Shown: piece after piece, positions 21,665 through 32,460 of the stretch
Numbering within the stretch: the stretch's first letter is position 1
How the letters are laid out: the number at the start of each line of letters is the position of its first letter
DNA from: Kalaharituber pfeilii
Lineage: Eukaryota; Ascomycota; Pezizomycetes; Pezizales; Pezizaceae
Assembly: GCA_015179045.1 (NCBI GenBank)
Contig: WHUZ01000043.1
Coordinates: 124,001-188,000 of the forward strand
DNA: 64,000 nt
Direction: 5' to 3'
Made by a program: the position numbers and the translations under genes
Notes under the pieces: generated by a model
Told to the model about the DNA's origin: nothing
What the model saw: the letters and a program-made list of their open reading frames with translations, nothing else
The model's database searches: none

Positions 21665-22186
21665 TTAGCAGCAGAACGAAATTGCATGCCTTCCGTCTCT
21701 TTTTCTGTGCCTCAGGCAAATCTCCTTAAATGCTTTACCTGAAGGTGGAACCTCAAATTCCACAGAATCCATCACCAAGCCATGATAACTATTATGTTTG
21801 GTAGAGAAGGCTCTCGAGATTGAAATTTCACCCCCCACTTCGCGAAGTAACCGGAAAATTTCAATATATATTATAGAATTCTGCTTATCCGGAAATAGGT
21901 AGCTTTTGCAGAAAATTCGGTGTGATATATGCTGAAGAATCTGTACGTCTGGATCATATTTTTCAAAAATCAAGCTAATATCAATTCTGAGATATGCCAA
22001 AAAGCAACCCCAAGAAAGCAGAGTCCCAAAGAAACCTAGTGGATAACCAGTCACATGATTGCCATTAAAGTATAAAGAAACATTTGAGAGTTGAACAAGG
22101 CGACCCTCAACAAACCCTGAGCACAATACGTCGAAAGGATGCTGACCATATATGGAAAACTTGAATCCTAAAGAAGCCTCCGTCAT
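21665..22186 (-). CDS. Hypothetical protein, 173 residues
   Basis: An ATG-initiated frame of 173 codons with a balanced, globular-looking composition: aromatic residues are spread evenly and there is no low complexity. No motif was recognised. It starts only about 50 nt after the stop of the small gene at 22238-22675 on the same strand, which leaves little room for its own promoter. It may therefore be a fragment or part of an unresolved gene. Confidence 0.3.
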   Translation of the reverse strand: MTEASLGFKFSIYGQHPFDVLCSGFVEGRLVQLSNVSLYFNGNHVTGYPLGFFGTLLSWGCFLAYLRIDISLIFEKYDPDVQILQHISHRIFCKSYLFPDKQNSIIYIEIFRLLREVGGEISISRAFSTKHNSYHGLVMDSVEFEVPPSGKAFKEICLRHRKRDGRHAISFCC

Positions 22187-22237
22187 TATTTATACAATTT
22201 ATCCTTCGAACTCAGTCCCTGGCCAGCAGTGCTAGCT

Positions 22238-22675
22238 TCAAGTTCCCCTCAATGTCACTATACTTATTACGACAAGCAAAACCACCACCACTATTCCAAT
22301 ACCAATGGAATAGAGGAATGTCTTTCGCTTATACCATTCTGCATCTCTCATCAACGGGTTAGGTGTGTTTGATGTTAAATAGCAGAGTTGCCTCGGACAC
22401 AGACTTGAGCCCACCGAAAACTAATCCATTAGCTACGCACCTTTTCGCCCAGAACATCCCATTCTGCGTCCTTGTCCGAAGTACACCGAACCCGCCGCTT
22501 CTCCATCTCCAAGATTGAAGTCCAAGTCATTGGACTGCAGAGATTCGTGTGTACTGAAACCGCTTGTACTAACGCGTACTGCTGGAGCAGGTGGCTGTAT
22601 ACCATGAAATTCCGCAAACGCGGCGTCTCCAGTTCCAGCCGTTGACGTTATTGGAGTACCCGAAAAGGTTGGCAT
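22238..22675 (-). CDS. Small tail-anchored membrane protein, two exons
   Basis: Exon 1 (22675..22441) starts at ATG and encodes a Ser/Thr/Gly-rich soluble part. A GTGCGT donor at 22440 pairs in phase 1 with a CAG acceptor ending at 22339, preceded by CCTAACCC (intron 102 nt). Exon 2 (22338..22238) encodes EWYKRKTFLYSIG followed by a strongly hydrophobic stretch of about 20 residues (many Val and Ile) and a five-residue tail, TLRGT. Total 111 residues. One C-terminal membrane span after a basic flank and a short tail is the layout of tail-anchored proteins. No family was recognised. Without splicing the hydrophobic frame has no good start, which supports the intron. Confidence 0.4.
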
Positions 22676-22684
22676 CGCAAGCAA

Positions 22685-24882
22685 GGTGTTTAAGCTGGCA
22701 TTAAATTTGACTTTGGCAAGCTAGAATGGTCTCTCATCCGAGGTTGACATCCGCGGTCTTGTACCTGCTCCTCCGCTTCATGTGTTGTGATCCACTGAAA
22801 CATCAGCCGCTTCTCGCTTAGGAGGTAGCTGGCTGATCATGCATGTGGGGGTGCTTTTGTGGGTGTCATCTCCATGATCTGCTGTTCCTCAAAATCTCTT
22901 CACCATATTGGTTATATCTTTACTACCCATTAACCTTTCCAAGTTGGTGCATCGTGGTATTTGACAACTGAAGATGCTTTGGGAGATTCTCAAAACAGCA
23001 AAATTTATACTAACATCGACTAGACTACCGTATGTGTATATCTACTCAGGCATCACAACACTTCAAACCACTCTGCCAAGGAACCACGCAGAAGAGCATT
23101 AATTGTGGGGTTTTGGTTGTAAGTCCCAGCTTAGATTTGTGACTACTTAGATAAGAATGCTCCTGGGCAACTACGTATTGTGTTGCCGCGCTCATGAAAG
23201 CATCCTAGCCCTATTCCCAGTATTTGAAGGGGAAGTTTCAGAAAGATATCGATAAGACTACTCGAATTTAAGAGCAAATGTAGGGCATTGATCGATGCTT
23301 ATGATTATCCTTGCCTCACTTTGTGGGGGTTACAGCTGGTCATGGTAAAAGAGGCATGCACTATTCTCTGGCTCCAGTGAGCGAAGTACACGTGCACGAA
23401 CGGCCAGCAACATACCACTTTCGAATAGGGTGCATGTTGCTCCCTTGACTCGCAAAAATAAGCCACTTTCGCATTTTCCATTCTAAAGCACATCTTTAAC
23501 AGTGTTATGACAAGCTAGCCCCTTCATCAGATAACAAGCCATATTTGATTGCCGCTTGACCTAGTTTACAGCCAGGATAGTACTTTCAAAAGGCCTTTTT
23601 CTAAATGAAGCGGAGCCTCGAGAGCTACAGTCTACTCCAGTAATTACAGCACAAGAATAAAGGGGGATGAGTGTGTTTGGTGAAGTACAAAAGACATGAT
23701 TAATTTTTGTAAACGAGGCTCGCCTTAAATTTGCCTTAGTTTTATTACCTCTATTGATATGTAGCTACTGCATAGCTAATTAGAGGCGCTTCCTTCTCCT
23801 TATAAGTAGGATGGTCATATGATAACCATATTGTCTCTTGTTGTCTCTGGAGGAAAAGCTTTACATACCAGTGTTATGTTCGGTGAGGGTAGTTGAGAAT
23901 ATCTTACTGGTGCTCAATTCAGGGCATTCAAGGTTCTGCGGTCGTAAATCCAGCGCAAGTACATCTTCTTATGTCAAACTCCGAGAGGAAACTCTTCACC
24001 TTCCCTTTCTGACTACGATTGGCCTTATGAACACCTGCCTTGCTGTAATTGACATCCTCCACATTGACTTCCGACATTCCATTTTTCCTTTACCCCAGTC
24101 ACCCTTCTCTTATTTTGATGGCTTTACTGGTATGTAGTCTAGAGTACTCCAGAGTATGGCGTCAGGACTTGAACCCCCTGGACAGTCGCGTAACTGCCCT
24201 GGTCCTGGCCGTCCGGCTCCACAGTTTTGGATTTCCGGATGGCTTTCTATGCGACGTAATACATATATGTAAAGGTAGTAAGGCGGATGCTAGAATCAGC
24301 CTCAGCACTCGGTAGAAAAGGAGGAAGAAGGTTCTCCTCAGCAGGGCTGTCGCCGCGTGTCAATACGCTTTACAAGCTATGCCCTCCGCCAAACCGATTC
24401 AGCAGGCGAACGTGCCACAACTACTTAATACCTACCATTTAAGAGCTGTTACACAAGCACTGTCACAAGTTTCTAGTCCATGTTCGCTTAGTGTTGGTCC
24501 TTCTCTGTTTGCCATTTTCTTATCTAAATAAAGAAGTCTCATGCCTATTAACTGATGAGAAACTACTTGCAGTATCTGTCTGACATATCAGTAACTACTG
24601 GAGATGAAAGAAAGTAGACCACAACTGACCACAAGGAATACAGTTGACGGTACTGCAGTGTGTCTAATACTCGGTCATCTCCAAGGCTCAGCTATGCAGA
24701 ATATAAATATAGTACATGGACGGAGATGCGAAGCTTTCTTACTAGGTTATTGTTACAACTTGTAGGAAATAATTCCACATGCACTATTTAATAATCGAGC
24801 GCTAGTCCAAATATATTGCATACCCGGCCCATTTATATAGAACAGCCCCAGACGAATTTACAGGGGGAGACTTGAAGAACCA
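22685..24882. other. Accessory spacer, no gene supported
   Basis: Scattered short frames on both strands, none with motifs. Probably decayed DNA between mobile elements. Confidence 0.45.
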
Positions 24883-25006
24883 GAGTCTCCCTACTTGGGT
24901 CTGGGATAAATTATTGCAGGTTGCACGTATTCTGTCTCCATCTTCACTGGCGGTCGCACAGATTGTGCAACCTGCAATAACTTATCCCAGACCCCAGTAG
25001 TCTCAC
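24883..25006. mobile_element. ~120-bp palindromic (hairpin-forming) element
   Basis: The left arm GGGTCTGGGATAAATTATTG continues into CAGGTTGCAC (24897-24926). It is matched in inverse orientation by GTGCAACCTGCAATAACTTATCCCAGACCCC (24964-24994) with one substitution. Weaker complementarity extends outward through GAGTCTCCCTAC and GTAGTCTCAC. The loop is about 37 bases. The structure resembles a foldback miniature element or a stem-loop transcript source. No coding content. Confidence 0.6.
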
Positions 25007-25440
25007 TTTGGATACATGATGCTTTCTTTCTTCCTTACCTTTCTCATTTTAATATGATACTTTCACTACTAGTTTAATATGAGACTACTACTAGTTCTAA
25101 CATATCTTGATCTCGGTAAAGTGATTTACCACGTTTGGCACAACTGCCGTTTCATGCAAGGCTTGCATAAGACTGTATGAACCTCAATGTAAGTGAAACC
25201 CCTGGTATTGAAATATACAACTGGCTTGTGCCTCTCCTTGCTAACTACGGACTACTATCAATACATAACAAGTAAGTACTGGGAGTGAAAGTTACTACCA
25301 CGAGCAATTGAGTGCTTTCTATATCATCATGTAAGTGTATAACGTTTAACACAGCTTTCGGTTGATGCGCACTACTATCTAAAGGATTTTTGTGGGGCAT
25401 GCATACATGAATATCTGTAGTCTGGGAATACTCCGTACTA
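25007..25440. other. AT-rich spacer
   Basis: No gene supported. It ends at the TA that flanks the element starting at 25441. Confidence 0.5.
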
Positions 25441-25931
25441 CAGTTACAGGACACCTTGCTATACCGGACGAACAAAATCCAACACTTTCTGTCCAGTTTA
25501 ACCTAGCGTCCGGTGTAACAAATTTTGCAGGGGTGCCCGCCAGGGGGTACAGAACTTAGTAGGCCAATTGGGAGGTACTAGTACAACATGCCTGGAGACT
25601 GGTATTCCAGCAGGATATTCTCTTCTCAATCTCTCAAGATATTACAGAACTTCAAGTATTGAGTTCAAGATATTGAGAATACCTCAATAATACCATTATA
25701 ACATATAGAAAGTACAAATGAAGTCTCATGATGGAGGGCTTCATCTGGTTCAGCTAATTAGTTTGTATGGTACTGGAATTTAAAAGTCTATAATTTTTGT
25801 TGAACAGTCTGGTTTAACTGGACATTCATATATACTAATTTTTTAGTTATGTAAATTGCAAAAACTGTCAAGGGTCGTCCGGTATAGCAAGGTTTCCGGT
25901 TTAACGAGGTCCGGTAATGCTAGGTAAAACT
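25441..25931. mobile_element. Pogo/mariner-type miniature element (491 bp)
   Basis: The element is flanked by TA on both sides (25439-25440 and 25932-25933), the expected target duplication. The left end reads CAGTTACAGGACACCTTGC and TATACCGGAC; the right end read inward gives CAGTTTTACC...CCTTGCTATACCGGAC. CAGTT...ACC and CCGGAC ends of this sort are typical of pogo/Fot1-like elements. Subterminal CCGGT/TTTAAC motifs repeat inside. There is no transposase frame, so it is non-autonomous. Confidence 0.7.
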
Positions 25932-25989
25932 GTATTATCTGAGGCTGCCGTCCGTGCGCGCAGTTATGTGAGAGCCCCGTTTGAGCTGA

Positions 25990-27075
25990 TTGTCGCGTAC
26001 AGCAATGCGGGGAAGGACGAACCTAAGAACTCTATGTAGAGAAATGCTTGTCATGTCGGATCCTCTGAGTGGTATGTCCCTGGCAAAATACCTATGCCGT
26101 ACGGTTAGCGTATCCGGCTTCAGTTTGACGCGCATGCTAATTGGCCATGACTTTCACGATTCACTTGCCCCTGGAATTCCCCACTTCTTGCGCCGTTTCT
26201 CAGCTTTATCGAGCATGTACATATGGTTGGCTAAATTGCTCCCATATCGGCAATATCAGTACACAGTCTATTTTGACAGCTATTTCACTCAGAGCTTAAC
26301 ATTGGAACCTGCGGGATGGCAAGATCTAATCGTACACCTAATAAGCTACGTTCACTATTTGAAGTTGATATTGATGACAATGCTGCCGACATTAGTGTCA
26401 AAGTAGCACCTAAATGGGGTGATCTTCACGCAATTACACAAAGAAATGTACTTTGTTTATGTTGGCAAGATAAGAAGTCTTGTTATCTTATGACTACTAT
26501 TCATAAATATAATGAAGGCAAGTTAAAATTGAGATTATTAGAATTTTGCTTATATTGAGACTAGGTACTCTTGTTTATCGCCGTCGATAACAGAAAGCTC
26601 CAGCAGAATAACTCGAACTATTTGGAATTCATGCTCGTTGCTTGATTACAATACCACAGATGGTTAATGATTATATACATCATATGATAGGTGTTGATAT
26701 CTTTGATCAGATGCGAGCTGCTTTTGTTACACAATTAACATCTCCATGGGCGTGATTAGCCCTATTATTAGATATTTCGATTGTTAATGCTTTCATTATA
26801 TATCGTATGAGTCATCCTCGAGCAGATCATGGAACTTTTTGTTTACGTTTATCTGCAGCACTTATTGCGAGTATTGGCTGTAAAAGACATACTCTTACTA
26901 AAACTCATGTTCTACACAATTGCAAGAAAGTATACAAATACGCTTTGCATTGTGAGAGATGTAAGGAAGCATACTGCGCAAAATTATATAGGAACAACCA
27001 AATCTCCACCTGTGAACTCATTCCAACAACACATCGCTACCCAACCTTCCTTGAAATCTGAAGTATCTTTATGGG
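25990..27075 (+). pseudogene. Degenerate piggyBac-like (DDE_Tnp_1_7) transposase
   Basis: Pieces of one transposase appear in order but in different frames, with stops. VYFDSYFTQSLTL (about 26270) matches the first catalytic-strand region, and ARSNRTPNKL with CWQDKKSCYLMTTIH (26316-26550) the next. After several stops come PQMVNDYIHHMIGVDIFDQM and LLLDISIVNAFIIYRM (about 26650-26810), then a cysteine-bearing tail with LHCERCKEAYC (about 26940). The order follows the piggyBac domain, where the GVD-x-x-DQ motif near the C-terminal third is diagnostic. At least two frameshifts and several stop codons make it non-functional. No TTAA-flanked ends were identified. Confidence 0.65.
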
Positions 27076-27254
27076 GCTCTGCCACAAGAACTCCAAATGA
27101 CTACAAGGCCGAAAGCAAGCATGAGGGGTAGTAGTATTAACATTAATAGGAGAAGTATTCAAAGCATGTTAGTAAGCGCCAACATATCAGTATATTTGCC
27201 AAGACAGACAACGGGAGCGGCTACGTCTGGTGTGCAAACCCTCAAAGCCCGGAG

Positions 27255-28270
27255 ACAGGCTCAAACAAAATTTCTAACTACATCGACTACGCCGTTACCC
27301 CCTTTACCCCCCTGCCTTCTAAAACCTGATCCCGGAAAAGAACCTCTCCAAAACATCCCACTCCTCCCCATTCTCCGCCGTCCGCTTCCAGTTCTTCTCC
27401 ATGTCCTTCCACTCCCTAAAACCTTCTGGACGATTCTCCTGGCGACTACATCCGAAGGCAAGGTACTCCCCCGTCTGCACCTCCCCGCACCTACACTTGT
27501 CGGATTCAGCTACCCCCAACTTCTTCATCCACACCCCACACCTCCCTCTCTCCAGGCGCATGGCAGTGAAATTGGATACTGCTATCCTATTCCACTCCAT
27601 GACCTTCCCCTTCCCATAGCCTTCCACCTCTCTCCTCTCCTTCCTCCATGCCTTAACTCTCTGGCGCACCCCACTCCCGGTGGCCACCTCTTTCCCCTCC
27701 TGTGCCGTCCCCTTCTTTGCCCACTCATCTGCCTTCTCATTCCTGCACTTCCGATGTGAGCCTTGACCCACATCAGTCTCGCATCCCCCCCTTTCTTCTT
27801 CCTCCTCGCCACCGCATTCACCACCCTCCCCACATCCTCGGTCTTTCCCTTTCCCTCTCTGCCCGCTCTCTGTATCGCCGTGACAGCCGCCTCAGAGTCC
27901 AGACAGATTAGTACGGGGACATCTTCCTCTACACTCTCTAATGCTCTCCTCATCCCCCTCATCTCCCCATCGAAAACCGTCGTCGTTCTTCCCACCACCT
28001 CTGCCACCGCCACCGACCTCCCCCACACCCCCGCCCCAACTTTGCTATCCTCAATCTTGCTGCTCTCTCCCTTCCGGCTTCTATGATCGAGATCTCCCAT
28101 TCTTCTCTTCCCTCTACCTTCCTCCCCAGCCTCTCTGCAATCTCCACCTTCACTTTCTCACTCCCCCCCCCCACGAGATCTCCTCTCCTTCCTCTGAAAA
28201 TCTCGCCCACTGGTCCTGTTACCGGTCCAGCACAGCCTCGTACCCATCAATCTCTCCCAGTGCCCGCATA
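27255..28270 (-). mobile_element. 3' fragment of a Tad-like LINE (RNase H region)
   Basis: The minus strand encodes an RNase H region: SKVGAGVWG, DGEMRGMRRALES, VLICLDSEAAV and WVKAHIG, which carry the usual catalytic acidic residues. A frameshift follows, then NEKADEWAKKG and a C-terminal segment with a Cys-rich motif (KCRCGEVQTGEYLAFGC), as in fungal Tad1-type non-LTR retrotransposons. The reverse transcriptase and upstream parts are absent, so the copy is 5'-truncated near 28270, as is usual for LINEs. It is GC-rich and C/G-strand-biased, unlike the surrounding AT-rich DNA. Confidence 0.7.
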
Positions 28271-28299
28271 ATCCTGTCAATCTACCCAATATCTGATGC

Positions 28300-28690
28300 G
28301 CGCAGTCAATTTGCACATACTCCCAATACACCCACATAGTGTATATCTCATGCGCGCGCTCAATGCCAGCGTGCTCGATATGCTCAATTGACTCAATATA
28401 TTCAACGTCTCATGTGCACTGTGCGAAAGTGGTCAATTCCCGACCCGGGTTGGGAATTCACGTCCAATATGCTGAATACGCTCAACACACCCAATATACT
28501 TAATATTCTCTATATCTTATGTGCGCAGTCAATATGTCCAATATGTCCAGTATCTCATGTGTACTGCAAAAGTGGTCAATTTCCGACCCGGGTTGGGAAT
28601 TTACATCCAATATGCTGAATACGCTCAACATGCCCAATATGCCCAATATGCCCAGTATCTTTACAGCGGTCAATTATCTTAATCTGGCAA
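28300..28690. repeat. CAATATGCC-type microsatellite with an ~80-bp direct duplication
   Basis: A degenerate CAATATGCC/CTCAATA motif repeats through the stretch. A segment containing AGTGGTCAATTCCCGACCCG and GTTGGGAATT occurs twice, near 28430 and near 28575, with flanking sequence also duplicated. Confidence 0.7.
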
Positions 28691-29034
28691 CATTGCAGTA
28701 TGAATGAGGTGCCCTCTTAGGATATTGCTGAATTGAGACGAAGTTTATGTTGTTGCAAAAAGAGCTCTAGTTGTTAGACTCAGCAGATCGTCGGATGTTA
28801 TGTTATCCTGGTTAGCCTGTAAACTACAATGGGATGATGCAACCAGACTGAACTGTTGATCAGTACGCTTCAAGGTTGCCAGCTGACGGCATGAGCTAAG
28901 ACCTCAGTGGCAAGAAATTGCACAATGTGCCCATGCTCTGAAAATAACAGCGTTCTTTGATGCGAAAAATGCAACAAGTGTGGCATAAGTGGATGGCCTG
29001 AGAAGTCCTATCAACAGACCCCTTTCTATGCCGC
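28691..29034. other. Spacer, no gene supported
   Basis: Nothing coding or repeated was recognised between the microsatellite and the minisatellite array. Confidence 0.5.
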
Positions 29035-29830
29035 AAGATGCAGCAGAGTGAGTTCACCTTTACAGGTACGACGGTGCTGAACATGTATGGCAGGTGCCAC
29101 TCGACGGTGGGAGGTGAGCTGCATTTCACAGGTATGGCAGGTCCTACACGACGGTGCGAGATATGGCAGAATGAGCTCAATTTAACAGATATAGCGGGTC
29201 CCATTCGACGGCACGAGATATGGCAGAATTAGCCGAACTTGACAGGTATGAGAGGTTCTATACGACGGTACGAGATATAGCAGAATGGGCTCAATTCAAC
29301 ACGTATGTCAGGTCCTACATGGCGGCACGAGATGTGGCAACATGAGCTGAATTTGACAGCTATGGCAGGTCTACCTCGACGGCGCGATGAGGAACATGAG
29401 CTCAATTTAATAGGTATGCTACATCTCCCTTGACGGCGCGAGAGGTGGCAGAATGAGTTCAATTTAACAGGTATGGCAGGTCTTTCTCGACTGCAAGCGA
29501 TGAGGCAACATCAGCTGAATTTGACAAGTATAACAAATCCCGGTTGATGGCACGAGTTGTGGTAGAATGAGCTCAATTTAATAGGTCATTGAGGCCTATT
29601 TCCACCATGCGAGATGTAGCTGAATGAGGCGAATTTGAGAGGTACGGCAGGTCCTACACGACGATGAGAGATGTGGTAGAATAAGCTTAATTTACAGGTA
29701 TTGCAGGTCCATTTCCACCGCGCGGGATGTGGTAGAATGGGGCCGAATTTGACAAGTACGGCAGGTCTCCCTTGACGGTGCGTGATGAGGGAACATGAGC
29801 ACAATTCAACAGGTATGGCAGGTCAATCGA
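29035..29830. repeat. ~57-bp minisatellite array B, about 14 units, inverted relative to array A
   Basis: Units of 54-61 bp with core GCAGAATGAGCTCAATTTAA, then CAGGTATGGCAGGTC and an ACGGTGCGAGAT segment. The reverse complement of this core is the core of the array at 3818-6215, so both belong to one family placed in opposite orientation 23 kb apart. The array ends about 600 bp upstream of the CR-type gene. Confidence 0.85.
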
Positions 29831-30443
29831 GGGTGTAATCAGTAGCATGACAGATGATAGCATGGAATGGTGGAATGATGAAAGGGCACCTGTATGTAGA
29901 CCGGATTAACTAGTTATTAATCAATAAACAATTGGTTGTCAAACATGATATTATGGCACGGTAGAATAAAATATGTGCAATAAGCACCGTAGGCGCGAGT
30001 AGCCGACTACTAATTCAGTTCACGCTTGAGAACGCAGTCCGTACTTGATTACGTAGTCTGTACTTGATAACGTAGGGCATATAAGTCTATAGTTAATAAC
30101 GCAGTGAATATCAGGCTGTAGTTTATAACATAATAAATGTCAGGCCATAGTTGAGGATGTAAGTGAAAATGAACCAAAGTCCGCAAGCCATAGAAAATGG
30201 TCACCCCGTTGAAGAGGTGAAGTAGCATCCAGATGCTTCCATGTCACTGTGGTAGGCGGTTGACGTCCCATAACGTTAGCGCGTCTGACGTAATAAAACG
30301 TGAACAATTTTTTTGTCTCATCCCAGTTCCTCACCACCACTCCCTTCTAGCAGCCTACTCCTTGTATAAGTCACCGAACAAACATCCTCTTCTTCCTCTT
30401 AACTATTTGTCCATCAGTCAGTTAAAGCAACCAACAGACCATC
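29831..30443 (+). promoter_or_regulatory. Upstream region of the CR-type gene, with weak ~28-bp repeats
   Basis: At about 30010-30165 a motif like GTACTTGATAACGTAG recurs four or five times in degenerate form. Near the gene there is a TATA-like CTTGTATAAG (about 30360), followed by a pyrimidine-rich leader with CTCTTCTTCCTC. Promoter function is inferred from position only. Confidence 0.4.
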
Positions 30444-32277
30444 ATGGCAACTGCAAGTAAAGCTTGGTTTAAATTCATCAACCCTGAAAGCAGCTGGGGC
30501 AAAGTGTCACTGGAAGGAATTGAATATGTGGCCGACCTCAAGGAAGCAATCAAAAAGGAAGTGGCACCTGAATTGGATGCTTATTCTATTACCGACCTCA
30601 CTATCAAGGCTAAATACGATGACAAAGACCCTGAAAATGCAGTGGAGCTCGATCCTGAGGATGACCTTAAGAGAGTTCTCGAGCGAGTTGGGAAACAGGA
30701 TTCCCCGGTGTCTTCCGCTAAGAACATTCGGTTCTTTGTCTTTCTTCCACTCGGTAAGTGTCGTTTTTAACTACGCATAATGCATATTTGCTAACTGTAC
30801 TGTCGTAGTTAAAGCCTCCCTTTCTGAACTTCGCACAAATGAGCCCTCAAAGAAAAGAAAACGAGATGAAAAAGAGATTCAAGATATCTTAGCCACATTT
30901 CCCAAAAAAGGGCCATCAAACGTGCTACATTATCCAGCCTTTGAGCAACGCATACGGAAGAGCGATATAAAGATTTACGCGAACCAACCTCTCGATCGTT
31001 CCAAGGTGCCGCTTAGTCTGTTGGATCCTATTTTTGGATGCTTTTGTGATTTGTGGACAACAATAGACCCGACCGCAAAGGACAATTATGCATTTTTAGT
31101 GTTGAGATCAGTGATGTTAAAAGGATATCATGATGAGATAGAACGAGAAACAGCTGTTCATAATTTTTTTCGGGATCACTTCAAAATTAGCTTGCACTCG
31201 GAACGTGCCAGTGCTCATAGCACTACAAGCCTGAGCGATGGCCACGCATACACCAGCTGTGGTAAATTCATCCGCCTACTGGTCGAAGTTAGGAATGAGA
31301 TTACGGGAATAAGCTCCGACCCCTATTTTCAAGCACAAATGGTTTATAGGGATTATCTTGACAGGCTAATAAAAGAAGAGGGTGATTATTTATCGAAGAG
31401 CACTATACCAGTCATGATTGTTCTAATATTTGGTAGGTATTAAACTGCTTAATCTATGTACTTAGAGACTAACTTATTCATAGGTACCTATTTCCAAATT
31501 ACTGGTGTGTTGGTCAAAGGCAAAAGCATCTTTTCGGAACCATTTACTCCAGCGTTTTCGTTTTGTTCCGATCCCTACGATGAATATCACCGTCTAGCAG
31601 TAACAAGGTGTTTGGCTGCATTGCGAGAATCGCTTCTTGCACTTGATCAACACTATAAAGGCCTTCCAGGCATGCCCAATTTGCCATCATCGGAGACTGT
31701 ATTTCCTTATAAAACGTCATATATACCACTTGACGGTGGTTCCAATCCAGTCAGCTTTGAGTACTTAAGCCGCCTATTAGATAACAGCCTCTTGTTTCTG
31801 GCCAAGGCAGATAGTGATTTCCTTGTTATAAAATATACACGACAATACTCACGAGAAGCACATGAACTCTTATCAGATAAGGGCTTCGCACCAAAGCTGC
31901 AAGGATTGGAGAATATACCAGGGGGCTGGAAAATGGTAATTATGCAGTATGTCGGTGAACCGTACAAATCCTTATCAAAGCTTGGATCCAAGAGTAGAGA
32001 ACAGTTCAGAGATTCTATTATGGAGAGTATTTCTTTGCTACACGCAAACGGTTTCGTTCATGGAGACTTACGCCCGTCGAATGTACTAGTCTCAGAACCA
32101 ACAGAGAAGGCGCTGATCATCGATTTTGACAAAGCTGGAGAAGCCAACAGCGTTAATCTGCCAAACCTCAACACTATCGACATCGTTCGGCCGGAAGGGG
32201 GCATGGATGGAAACCCAATTACTATGGCGCACGATAATTTTATGTTCAAAAAATTATTTGATTCTGAGTCCACTTGA
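30444..32277 (+). CDS. Crinkler-type (CR) modular protein: Ubl header, nuclease-like and kinase-like domains
   Basis: Three exons (30444..30753, 30809..31432, 31484..32277) join in phase 1 twice and give 575 residues. Introns are 55 and 51 nt with GTAAGT/GTAGGT donors and CTAAC branch sites. Residues 1-103 look like the ubiquitin-like header of CR effectors (KAWFKFINPE at the start, IRFFVFLPL at the end). A basic KKRKR (118-122) suggests nuclear targeting. Residues ~140-330 resemble the PD-(D/E)XK nuclease-like region, with LLVEVRNEI (E263, R265, E267), DPYFQAQ and FGTYFQITGV. The usual ExK lysine is Arg here. Residues ~405-575 are a compact kinase-like domain with VIK (K428), E436, HGDLRPSN (H504, D506, N511), IDFDKAG in place of DFG, and a C-terminal HDNFM. 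Known CR proteins are secreted or nuclear effectors, or act in genome conflict. No signal peptide is seen. Family assignment rests on recalled motifs. Confidence 0.7.
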
Positions 32278-32334
32278 CTCGCGTTGGAAGAAACCTCACT
32301 CTGAGGTTGTGTAGTGGGTGTTTTTTTAAGATTG

Positions 32335-32460
32335 GTTATTGCTGTGCGGTTTGCTGTGGAGTTTTCGGTGGGCTTTTCGGTGGAGTTTTCTATGGGCTTT
32401 GCTGTGTGGTTTGCTGTAGAGTTTTCTGCAGAGTTTTCTGTGTGGTCTGCTGTGGTAAAA
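32335..32460. repeat. Degenerate GTTTTC/TGCTGTG short tandem repeat after the CR gene
   Basis: Motifs such as GGTTTGCTGTGGAGTTTTC repeat with a period of about 12-18 bp just downstream of the CR-type stop codon, probably within its 3' UTR. Confidence 0.7.

Noticed and set aside
24150..24235. tRNA-like segment on the minus strand (GGGGGTTCAAGTCC)
   Set aside because: A T-arm-like motif is present, but no 5' acceptor strand pairs with GACGCCA and the T stem is poor.
27097..28339. Pro/Leu/Ser-rich plus-strand frames up to 220 codons
   Set aside because: Antisense to the LINE RNase H fragment, whose minus-strand protein motifs explain the open frames.
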